Below are positions 23,151-35,100 of a stretch of 64,000 nt of DNA, piece after piece. The stretch comes from Nymphaea colorata (taxonomy: Eukaryota; Streptophyta; Magnoliopsida; Nymphaeales; Nymphaeaceae), in contig NC_045145.1 in the NCBI RefSeq assembly GCF_008831285.2, positions 13,144,802 to 13,208,801 on the forward strand, read 5' to 3'. Position 1 is the first letter of the stretch. Each line of letters opens with the position of its first letter. The position numbers and the translations under genes were made by a program. The notes beneath the pieces were generated by a model. It had not been told where the DNA came from. It saw only the letters and a list, made by a program, of their open reading frames with translations, and did no database searches.

Positions 23151-26100
23151 ATGTTGTCATGGGGGAGCAAGAGAATGGCGGCCAGCCTTATCACCATCAC
23201 CTCAACCTTTCCTTCCTATCTTGGTAGGCGTACTTCCCCAATCGTCCACAAACTAGCTGGCACACGTCCCTCCTCCTCACCTCTGTTAGCTCGTCCTGAT
23301 TCTTCAGACACAGAGGTAACGAGGGTAATCTTCCTTCTTCATCCAATCGCTGTTGTCTGGTCGTTTGCCTGTTTATCCCGTCGATCCGTTCTCCCTTTAC
23401 CTTATCCTCTTGATTTGAGCTTGCCGTGTTTATGGTTGTTCATAGGCTCATTACTTGGTCGCTGCCCTTCGATCTCGAGGCATTTGCAGCTCATCTGTTG
23501 AATCGGAGGTAGTCATGAGCGGTAAGGTCGTTCCTCAGAAATCCCTGGAGAATTTTCAGACTCCGGAAGAGATTTCTTACCTTACGCAGCAAGAGGCGGC
23601 GGAGATCGACGACATGCTGATGGGTCCTTTTGGCTTCAGCGTCGATCAGTTGATGGTAAAAAAATCGCACATCCTCTCCTGATTACGCACATATTAAGGC
23701 AGTGAACGACTCGCTAACTGATCGCTTTTTTGATTTATTGGCACTGAGACATGCAGGAACTTGCCGGATTGAGTGTTGCAACCGCTGTAGCAGAGGTGTG
23801 TACCTTCTTTTGCTCAGGTAGCGTCAAGTTATGAACTATATAATATCCATACAAAATATGGAACTCAAAGATAAATACTGGTAAAACACACAGAAAAATG
23901 CTTTAAACACTGAAATACATAATACAAACAGGAAACACTTTGAACAGAAAACATTTTGAAGGTGAAAATACACCTTCAATGGACTAGGCATGCTGGTGCC
24001 TAGTCCATTCTAGGCGCCAACCCCAAACCCTCGCTTGATGACTTAGGTGAGGGTTGTGGACTCACGCCTAGTCCACGACTAAGCGTCACCTAGGCGATAC
24101 CTTAACAACTAAGTGTGACTCAGGTCTAAAAGCAAAATGAAGGGAACACTTATAGTGATCCATCAGACTCCTGGTCCATGCTTCACTTGTCTTTGCTTTG
24201 TTGATCACTTTCAACTTTGTCACATGTCAGTAGACACAGCTATCTGTCTTCACCTATAAACAAAGTAGAACACACTTACACACTCCTAATCCCAGATTGG
24301 GATGAAGCCCTTGAGTGCCAGAGGTTCTTTTCATTAACCAAGTCATACAAGTATATATATACATATATAGTATGTGCTAACACAGGGTCACCATTTAAGA
24401 CCCAACCCAAACAATTCAGATTCTTAGAAGACTGTTTTAACTTCTGAAGGACCCTACTTATTCTCCTTTTCATTTACTCACTATTTCCAATTTTACATAA
24501 AAGGCCCTCGATTATCAATTGCCCCTCCCTTGAACAAACACCTTGTCTCGTGTAAAAGTAGGAAATCGTTGCAGCAACTAAGAGGAGTCTTCCCAAAATT
24601 GCACTGGTGCATCGAATCCTTCCCATTCTACCAGACAGGCAGACAGTGAGTTGAAGAAATCCTTACACAAACAGCTTTTTGCTATAATACTCAGAACGGG
24701 GGTAGGTAGCTAAGTTGGGCAGGGGCTGGAATGTGAGAATAGCATGGCTTCAACCTTGATTCAAGGAACTTGGTGGATGGTGGATTCAGTAAGGAGTTGA
24801 AGCTTGTAGGCCACCTTGCCTATCTCTTCTAGCACTTGAAAAGGCCTAGAATACTTAGCTGATCATTTGTGAATTGCCAATGTACCTTGCGTAGGAAAGT
24901 TCTTTAAGTAAACCCAGTTTCTGATCTGATATTTCTTCTCCCTTTGGTGTTTATTGTGCTCTTATATCATTTGGTGTTGGGCCTCCACTAACTTTCCTTC
25001 GGCATTGCTAATACTTGATCTCAACTCGACAACTGAACCTCAACCTTGTCAATCTGTTGTGTTCAAGGATGGAATTGTCGTAGATCTGGTGGGGGCCTAC
25101 CTTAGGCTGCTTGAAATGGTGAGGTTCCTATAGCTGAATGTGAAACGGTATGAAAATTCTACCCGGAAAGGTATTCTATCCAATTATGAGTTTGGGGTTC
25201 AACGTAGCATCACAAGTATCTCCCCGATTCCTGATTTACCTTCTTATAATAGTCACTTAAAAGAATTCAGCAAGTAAAGAATGCATTGTTCACATGGTGG
25301 CTGACGAAGGTTGGAGTTCTCATCATGCTGCAAGCAATTAAGCACATCATTGCGGATGGTTATGGTGGGATAAAGTTGCTTATTTTTTGGACTTTACAAA
25401 GCCAATTTGGTATACATTGACAGAAGTTGATAAAGATGAGCCTATGGTTCATGGGGTGCCACAAATGTGGGATAATATGATTGAGCAAATTCAATCTATA
25501 GTTTTTTATTCAGGAATCATACTTCTTATCTATGTCACACGGATACGGCAGAATGGTTCAAGTACCGGCGTGGACACGCCGACACGGGGATCCCGACACG
25601 GCGATACGGCTGGATACGTTTTGGATCGGGTCTGGGTCAGACCCGATCCAAACCACTTTTATAACCGATTTTTTAACCCATTTTGTTTTACGCATTAACA
25701 CTTACCCTCGATCGTCGACCTTCCTTTACCCTCGACGGCTTCCGCGGCAGGCTGGCAGCACAGTTCGGCAATGGCGGGCGACGGCGACGACCTCCGGCGA
25801 CTTCCGGTGGCGTCCGGCGGCAGCCGGCGACAGACAGGTAAGTGTTTCTTTTGTCTATTATTTTCGATATTAGAAGTTAGGGTTTCAACTTTTATTTGGG
25901 GATTTTTTAGATTGGGTATTTCTTGCCGATTTTGGGATGTTTTCGGTTTAGAATCATATTCTTCAATGCTATGTGTGATGTTTTATTTCACTGTTTCATA
26001 AATTTTATGTTCATTATACGTTTTTTCCATCTTTTTTTTATGTTTAATGTATATTGGGCATTTCTTGCCGATTTGGGGATGTTTTGGTTTGAAGATTGGA

Positions 26101-29100
26101 CGGTTTAGAATCATATTTTTCATCTTATGTGCGATGTTTTATTTCACTGTTTCATAAATTTTATGTTCATTATACGTTTTTTCCATCTTTTTATCATTTT
26201 TATTTTTTTTGAATTTAATATTCGCCGTGTCCGCGTATCCTAAAATTTTGAAACTTGCCGTATCCCCGTACCCGTACCCGTACCCACAGGATACCCGTAC
26301 CCGTATCCGTGTGACATAGCTTCTTATGCATCCCTACAGTCCTTGGCCTTTGATGTGGGGCGTCTAAGTGCCCCACTCTTGTTGTGTAGTTGCTCCTATC
26401 AACCTTGGAGACAGCGCAGCTTAGAAAACATTGAAGTTACAATAGGAAATAGTTCCTCTATAGTCTATAGTCTATACATACAAGACCAAGAGGACTAAAT
26501 GTGGTTGTTATTGCAAGTATAGCTGTTCGAACTAGTCATTGGCTAGTTGAGCTTGATGAAAGTCCAAATTTTACAAAAACAAAAATAAAGAGGAAAATAT
26601 ATATTCGGCCCATATCACATATATATACCTAGTGTATGTATATGTGTGTCATTATGTATATATACTAGAATAAGTATATAGCGTATAACAGCTCTAATAG
26701 TCTAATTAGAGCCATAGGTACCTCATTCAGTCTTCTTACTCTTTGTATGTACAGGAATTATTTCCTTTTGTAGCGTGTTGTGCCTTAGTGCACTCCGTTT
26801 GAGTGATTTGGCGATTGGCCTTGAGCGCCTTATTTCTCTTAACCACCGGCTGGTTTGGATCGATTTCATGTCAACATTGATGAACGGTGGAAATATCGGA
26901 AAGGAGGAAAATTGGTGTTACATTTATTGTAATGCCCCTAGTAATTTTTCTTGATCAAACAGATTATTTAAATTTTAACCAGATGTTTCTTCATCAGGTT
27001 TTCAAGCCAAGTACACATAGTCGTGTACTTGCTATTTGTGGCCCTGGAAATAATGGTGGTGATGGTCTGGTGGCTGCTCGGCATCTATATCACTTTGGGT
27101 ATAAGCCATTTATTTGTTATCCAAAACGTACTACAAAGGCTCTTTATAGTGGTCTGGTAACTCAGGTATGTCTTGTAACATTCTAGACCATCTCAACATG
27201 AACTGAAAAATATTTAAGTAACCTCTTTTGTGTTGATCTGTGTAAACAAGGCTTTATTTTTATATTTTTTGCAGCTGGAATCATTATCTATTCCCTTCTT
27301 GACTGCGGAAGAGCTGCCTTTTGACTTGTCAAATGATTTTGACATAATAGTAGATGCAATGTTTGGATTTTCGTTCCATGGTAATGTAACTGCTTCACAC
27401 TCATTCAACTTGGGTGTTCAAAATTGTACTTGTGATATGGATAAGAAATTCTATATGTCCTTTTGTGTATCATTGTATCTTCAGTTTTTGGATAGACAAT
27501 CTATAATCATGTACAGGTTCCCCCTTCCAGTGTATGCTGTAGTTAAGTTCGCTTTTTATTGCACATCTTTGTATTTCAGGCCCACACTTATTGCAAAGTA
27601 TATTGCATTTGAATCTTACAGTAAAGTATTTACTTTCTTCTATTGATTTTTTTAAACAAAAGCGTGCTCTTCTATATGCAAGCTCTGAGAAGAGTAATTT
27701 AATGGAATTATAGGTGCACCTAGGGCCCCATTTGATGTTCTTATTCAAAAGCTGGTTGATTTGCAAAATGTGGATTATGGCCCAAAAATGCCTGCAATTG
27801 TGTCCATAGACATACCTTCAGGATGGCATGTTGAGGATGGAGATGTTGGTGAAAGAGGAATCAAGCCAGATATGCTGGTTAGTGTTGGTTGAATATGGTT
27901 TTCCTATCACAGTACCAGTTCACTTTTTTCTAAAATGCGTAGCAGTTCTTTTTTTTTTTTTTTTTTAATTGGAAAGTCTCTTCAAGGTTTCTTTAACAGC
28001 TCCGAAGCTGTGTGCGAAGAAATTTTCTGGTCCTCACCACTTTCTAGGTGGGAGGTTTGTTCCACCAACAATTATTCAGAAATATATGCTAAAGCTTCCA
28101 CAATATCCTGGCACTTCTATGTGTGTTCGGATTGGAAAACCTAAAGCAGTAGATGTTTCATCATTAAGAGAGAATTATCTTTCTCCTGTTTTCCTCGAGG
28201 ATCAGGTGCATGATGATCCAATGATCCAGGTAGAAAGTTACCATAATGCCATCTTTTTGTGTTTATTTGCAATCAGTTTGTTTGGAGTCTTTTGATGTAT
28301 ATGTATATGCTACAGTTTAACAAATGGTTTGAGGATGCTGTTGCTGCTGGACTGCGTGAGCCAAATGCCATGGCCTTGTCAACTGCTGACAAGAATGGGA
28401 AACCGTATGTGTCTGTCAAACTAAACTGCTGCCTAAGTTTGCCTTTCTGCTCGTTCAGGAGATCCAAGCTTTTACTTTTCTTCGGATATTACCTTTCTGC
28501 TCATGTAGTTGTCATGGTATCCTGCAGGATCTATAGTTTCTTAACAGATATGTCTGATTTTGTCTACACTGAATTACTTTGTAGATGCATCTTCCCTTAT
28601 GGATCTTATTTACTATTTCTTCTGGTTTCCTATCCAGTTCTTCAAGAATGGTGTTGCTCAAAGGCTTCGATGAAAATGGTTTTGTCTGGTAGGGACCGAC
28701 ACTGAGCATTTTTTTACATGATCTAAGTTTACAGGTCAACTCTTTTTTAGTTATTGCAAGCAGCCTAATCTTCCTGTGAAGGCCCCTTTCTTTTTTTTTA
28801 AGAAAAACATGGGTGCTTATCTTTATTTCATCATCAATCTTGATATTTATGTTGATGTTTTTTCTTGCTTATCTTTATTTCATCATCAATCTTGATATTT
28901 ATGTTGATGTTTTTTCTTTTTTCTTTGTTCCTCATAACTAGGTACACTAACTATGAGAGTCGAAAAGCAGTTGAAATATCAGAAAATTCAAATGCTTGCC
29001 TCCTCTTTTTCTGGAATGATCTCAATCGCCAGGTTAGCTTTCCAATTTGCACGTTAGTGGCTTTGTTTTCATAAAGGCTTCTGGTATTAATCTAGCTACT

Positions 29101-32100
29101 TCAGGGTCCCATCCTATATGCTTCAAGTCATAGGAGCTTATGTATTTTGATGTGTGTTTATGTATGTATCTGCTGCATTGCCAACATTTTCATATTGTTG
29201 ATGCTTGTTATGACTAAAAAATTCCTTGAATTGTGAAATTACCTATAAATGTCCAATCGTACTCCTTCACTTTCTATTGGACAACCAAAGACATGCACAC
29301 AAACTGTAGACATATTTATGTTTTGTCTACTACGTTAACAGGCTATCCTCCGTTTTCTGTTATTGTTCATGCTTGGGTTGTCTAAGAAGTGTTTTGCTGA
29401 AAGTAGAGTCAAATGGTGTTGGTTAAGGAGGAGTGAACTTTGATATGGTTGAGAAAAAATCAAATGAATAAGGATCCTGACCAGTTATTGGTACATATCT
29501 AACCAAAATAAGTACCTAGGTGCTGATTATTTCTCTAAAACCAAGTCCAATGCCTAGGTGTTTGGAGAGCTGCTTAAGAGGAGATTATGTCTACAGGGTT
29601 GCCGTAAAAAGCGTATTGTAAGCCGTATCAGTCTAGCTTTAAGATACATTGTATCGTAAAATATCGTAACATATCGTAACTGTATCGTATTTAAAAGAAA
29701 AAATCAGAAAAATAGAAAAAATTCCAAAAAAAAATCAGTAAAAGTCAAGAATAATATGTTCTTCATAAAAAACTTGTTTTATAGAATGATAGACTTATTA
29801 TTGCTATAAAGTTATGGTTCAGTAATTCATAATTCATAAACATCAAAATTCATAACAATATGTCAATATCAATCTAGAAAACACAAGGAACATAAGCTAA
29901 GTACATAACATATCGTAATTGTATTGTGACTGTATTGTAACGTATCGTATGATACGTACAACACTGGCTAGAAGAGTTCTAATGGTAGTCATATGTGCCA
30001 CTGGTGCAAAAGTCTTTGAGTAATCTCTTCCAAATTGTTGATTGTAACCTTTTGCGACTAAACTTGCCTTGTAATGCTCAATTGATCCATCTGCTTTGGT
30101 CTTGATTTTGAGCACCCACTTGCAACCCATGACATTCTTCCCTAGAGGAAGTTTCATTCACAACATCTCATGCATTCATTCGTTCTAAAGCATTCAACTC
30201 TTTTGCCGTAGCTAATTGTTGTTCCTCCTTGGAGACTGCTTCCTCATAGGGCTTAGGCTCATTATAAGAATGAATCAAAGCAAGAAAAGCACGATGTCTA
30301 AGTGAAAAGGAATCATAAGAGACAAACCGAGGAGGGGTGGAGATTTTAGAACTACGACGTACCTAGGAGAGCGAAGGTGACAAGGAGGAGGAGGATGTAG
30401 TGAGACGTTCTCGTGAAGTTGGAGGTTCATGACCAGCAGATGGAGTCAGAATGGAATTGGCCCCTTCAAGTTCTTCCAATGGCTCAGACTGCTCAAGAAA
30501 TGGCACATGTATAACTGTTTTCCCCTCCTCTGATATACTTGTGTTACGATCCATATAGGGATCGTGTGGTGCAGTAGGAGTTTACTTCCATTATGTTTTG
30601 ATATTTGACGTTTTCAGTTTGGATATGATTTCAGTAAGAGCTGGTCCAGTCCGGACCCGTAATTACTTGTACTTAAGCTGGGATTTGCCCTAATTAAACA
30701 TGCTTTTGGATTGCCTTTCTCTCTCTCGTTCTCTCCTCTCCTCTTCTCCCTCTTGCACGCCCTTGTTAGCCGGCGACTATGCAGACGGCTCGCCCTCCTG
30801 GCCGAGCGGACGCTGATGACTGACGAAAGTTGCGACCCTCCTAGCCGCAGCAGGTGTTGTGGATGCGGGACGAGTGCAGCCCGCCTGGCGGCACTGGATG
30901 ACGACGGGAACTGGAGCTGGCGGGCAATGTGCCTGCGGCCGACCGCAGGTGGATGGCCCTGCTGGAGCTGGACTGGTGCTGGCCGAGACTGTGATGGATG
31001 CAGGCAGGTTGTGTGCGGTGATGAAGCGGGTGCGGGAAAATGGCCTTCTTATTCTCGATCCTCTAACGGGTAAATCTCAGAGAAGATTCCGGCGGGCGAG
31101 TTTTATCAAAGTGTCATTAAGGTGACTGTCTCTATCTCCTAGCAAACTTCCCTAAATCTGGCGCTTGAGAAAGAGGATGTGGTTCTTCCTCTTCTTCACC
31201 CAACGGCCGCACAGAAGCTCGATCTTCCGGTGACATGGTTCTTCTCCGGTGGACTTTTGCCTCTCCGATCCCTATGACATTCGGGAGTATTGCTCTGTGG
31301 TTTTGAGCGATCGCCGGCGACGAAGATCGCCATCCGACTGACCAACATCTTCCCTGTGCCTGCGACTCCACAGTAACCTAACACGTTACTGTTCCATTGG
31401 CTAGCAGATTCTTCACCTCCCGAAACCATCTCGGCTTCATTCCATTTGATCCTCCAGCATCATCTGCATCTTCCATAGCCTTTCCATGAGCATCCATTGC
31501 GTTTCACCCCCTAGATCATGGCATTTGGTGCCTGTTCTTTCCCTGCGCTTGAAGAAGGTGCCATCGGCAGGACACTGGAGCACAGAGATTTGCCTTCCGA
31601 TCACCCTTGCTGAGCGTGATCTTGGGTGGCGACCGCATCAGGGCCTCCTTCGGCAACCCTTGGCAGCGGGGTATTGTTCTTTTCTCTTTCTATGTCGTTA
31701 TGATTATTCTCACTTGAATCCTCCAGCAGGCTCCCCTTTTCATCACAATTCTTCCTTCAAGGATATATCATTAAGAATGACACATCTACATTTCTATATT
31801 CTCCCTTCTCTTTTTCTTACACAAAATATGGTTTTTGCTCATGAAATACTACATGTCTCGAAATTATCATTTTCTTTCCAATTGGTTCATAACATTTTTG
31901 TAGCTTTTTTTATCTTCTGCTATACTCAAAAAAACAACATTTTGCTGCTTTAGATGACAATTTGTCTCTCAATTGTTTTGGTATAAGTACAAAGGATGTG
32001 CAACCAAAGACTTTTAACATGTCATAGTTTGGCTTCCACCCATGCAACTTCTCATATGGAGATATTCTCTTCAACACTCCTGATGGCATTCGATTTATTT

Positions 32101-35100
32101 GATATACTGCCATACACACAGCATCTGCCCAATGAACTTTTGGAACATTAGTATTAAAGAGAAGAGATCTAATGGCTTCAATATATGTCTATTCTTTCTT
32201 TCAGCGACTTCATTTTGTTTAGGAGTGTAGGTACAAGATTTCTGATGTAATATACCTTTCATTTGCAAATTGCTTTCAAATTGATGGATCAGCCTTGGAT
32301 GTTCATCGCAGTCTTGTTCTAGTTGAAAAGAAATTAAAGGAGTCAAATAAGAGGTAAAGAGGGAGACAAACTGCCTTGCCTACCGCAGCCTCAACCCCAA
32401 AACATATATATATCGCTTTGCTCAGTCCAGATCAAAACACGTCTCGACATTTCTTGACACTAAGTATAGCACTTACCAGAGTTATCTCTGACTAAAAACA
32501 GAAGAAGCAGCTCCTGTTTCTTGTTTCCTCAAACAGGGTTAGACAAGCGGGGAAGCCAAAGTGCTACCAAACAGGGTTAAAGAAGCCCTCTACAAGGGCC
32601 TTAACCCCAAGTAACGAATTTGCTGAAGGTGACTCTTCCGTTTCCCTTCGGTAGCGTTTGACGCATTGGAAATGTACTATTCAACCGGAAAATTAATTCA
32701 AATTTTTAAAAAAAATTCCTTCCCATCAAACATGGGGAGTAAAAAATAGCCGTTGAACCCATTTCCGACTATTTTTTTCTGGAAACTTTTTTCCGCCTGA
32801 GAGTCGGAAAAAAATTTCTTGAAATATTTTTCTACCCGTTGGGCTTCTCCGCGCGTCTCTCTCCTCGTCTTCCTCTTCTCATCCTCCGCAGCTGCCTCAC
32901 CCTGCTCATCCTCCGCACCTGCCTTTCCCTGCTACTTCCTCAACCCCCACCGCAGCATCAACACCACTGTCCTCCGCAGCTGCCTCACCCTCTCACTCTC
33001 TCACTGGAAACCCTCGCTCAAAACCCTTACGTCTTTTTTTCACCCAACTTGCCTTCGTGAAGCCTTTCCTCTTCTCTCCCTGCTGCTACCTCAGACCCTT
33101 CCGTCCCCTTCTCTCTCTGCTGCTACCTCAGACGCATCCATCCCCTTCTCTCCCTGCTGCTACCTCAGACGCATCCGTCCCCAACACAGCGTTCTTCCTC
33201 CTGCACAGCCTTCTGACTAGTGGCTTGATTTGGGCATCTCCTCACCAGCGCAGTGTATAACAGGGGTGAAAGGTATGTCTCTCTCTCAATCTCTTCCATT
33301 GCCATTTTCCCACCGTCCATTGCAGCCTATGTTTATGCATTCCTTTGTAGGTTTTGAAGTGTGAATCTCCTGATCAATTGTTGATGCATCCTGGAATCCT
33401 GTTACAATTGATAGGAGAACGATATTTTGGTTCTAATTTTGAGAAACCCTTTCATGACAGTTCATGATATTTGTGTTCCTCGTTCCCCTATTTACTGTTA
33501 GTTGTTTCCCTTTTTACTGTTAGTCGTTTCCCTTTTATGCCTGCTTGTCTACACTCCCAATTGGACCAGGCACCAAGTATGATATATCTTAACCCATCCC
33601 ATAGCCAGGTTCCACTCAGGCCTTAGAAATGTTACAGAGCGACATTTGGTTGTTTTAGATCAATTCTCTCACACACACTCTCTATCTCCCCTTGTTCCTG
33701 TCATCCTATTCTGGGTTTTTCGGTCCAAACGTGAGCTTCTATGAAATTTCATTTTTCAAATGGGGAGTTTTTAAGGGGAAATGGTATTCCTAAGGAAACC
33801 TTTCAGGAGCCCTCTCTGTGTCCCTCTGACGACCATGATGGTGGAGTCTCCAGCGACACTGACGATAAGCTCCCCTATTTCGAGGCAGTAACCGGCAACC
33901 AAAGATGCAGGATTCTGTGGAGTATATAAGTTTTTCAAGACTGATTAAAATCTTTACTGTAGATCGTTCTTAAGTCCTCTGACATTATAGGGTGTTAGAG
34001 TCCATCCTACTTGAAGAGCAGACATCCCGAGATGTGGAATTGTAGGCCCAAATTGTTGAGCTTGTCTGTGATGCTAATTTAACATTTTCACCCAAAACTG
34101 ACCCCAACTCTCTGTTTGACAGGTCTCAACACACCCCATACCTTTCATGGTTCACCTCTTAAGAAGGCTATGAACCTGGAAATTTATAGTGTGAGATATA
34201 TATATATGAGTTTCTCTGAAAATTTTTAATTTGGGTCTATTTTCAGGTTCTTTCTCATATGTGTGTGTATGTTTGTGTGAGTGAGAGAAGGAGAGAGTTA
34301 ACGTAAGCAGCTAAGTCTGCTGCACGGTGATAAGCATGAGGCATGTTTGGACCTTACCTGCTATACTCCCCAAGTAGGTGAATGTTTGTTCCAGTGACAT
34401 ACTAAAATATGAAAAAGGAACAAGTTGTTGGCTCACCTCTTGCAGACAATTATTCCTGTTATTGCAGTAACTTTATGGCAGTAACTTATTACGGTGCAGC
34501 AGACTTAGCTGAAAATTCTCCGAATGTTCAGAGAAGGAAGGAGACCCTTATCAATATGTGTGTCGCAAGGGCGAGGATGTTGCAGGATCAATTCAATGTG
34601 AGCATGAATCATGTTATTGTTGTTTTATGTGTCTATGCTTGTGCTTGTTATTGTTTTTTATGTGCTACATCAATCTTTCTCTTTCTAGAAAATCTAGAAA
34701 TATGTTTCTTATATCAAACTAAGAAATATATTTCTGGAAATCTGGAAATATGTTTCTTTATCATCAAACACAGAAATATATTTCTGAAAATATATTTCTC
34801 AGTCATCACACACACATCAAAATGAGAATCAGAAAGATTTTTCTCATTCCATTTTTCAGAAAATATATTTCCAGAAATATATTTCCAATTTTATATTTCC
34901 AGGCCATCAAACACTACCTTCATCCACCATTATTAAGTACTTATATTTCCTATTAAGTTCAATTCTCTCCTTCCTTTTCCACAACTACCTCATTATGACT
35001 TAATAGCAGATTTAACTAGATCTAAATTTTATTTGGCTCCATATAATGTATGTATGTATGTATGCACATATATATATTTGTTGCAGCCGTGAGGTTTGGA

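Larger units (their letters stand above)
23446..28229 (+). other. Exons 2-7: YjeF N-terminal (NAD(P)HX epimerase) domain
   Basis: Exon 2 carries the helix [18 protein letters not shown] followed by GFSVDQLM. Exon 3 adds [13 protein letters not shown]. Exon 4 has the substrate-binding GPGNNGGDG loop. Exon 5 has [15 protein letters not shown] with the conserved Asp. Exon 6 has the [14 protein letters not shown] motif. Exon 7 has [13 protein letters not shown] and [11 protein letters not shown], followed by a linker into the oxidase. All features expected of an active epimerase are present. Intron 3 (23796-26997) is swollen by transposon remnants, while the other introns here are short. Confidence 0.9.
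32650..34918. mobile_element. 2.27-kb TIR element carrying host gene fragments
   Basis: The ends are GGTAGCGTTTGACG and the reverse complement of CATCAAACACTACC, a 14-bp terminal inverted repeat with two mismatches, flanked by a 3-bp direct duplication TTC (32647-32649 and 34919-34921). A 3-bp duplication with a TIR of this GTTTG type resembles PIF/Harbinger elements, although their target is usually TWA, so the superfamily is tentative. No transposase is present. Inside are a CT-rich frame (32819-33220), a three-copy 37-bp repeat, exon-like unique sequence, and a fragment of a cytokinin-receptor exon (34526-34612). This makes it a gene-capturing (Pack-type) element. Confidence 0.65.

Noticed and set aside
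23132-23227. ATG at 23132 as the start of the oxidase gene
   Set aside because: Its frame closes at TAG after 31 codons; the ATGs at 23151 and 23175 continue into the conserved exons.
23978-24013. Helitron 3' end (hairpin followed by CTAGG)
   Set aside because: Helitrons end in CTRRT some bases after the hairpin, usually next to a T; here the word is CTAGG, directly attached to the stem.
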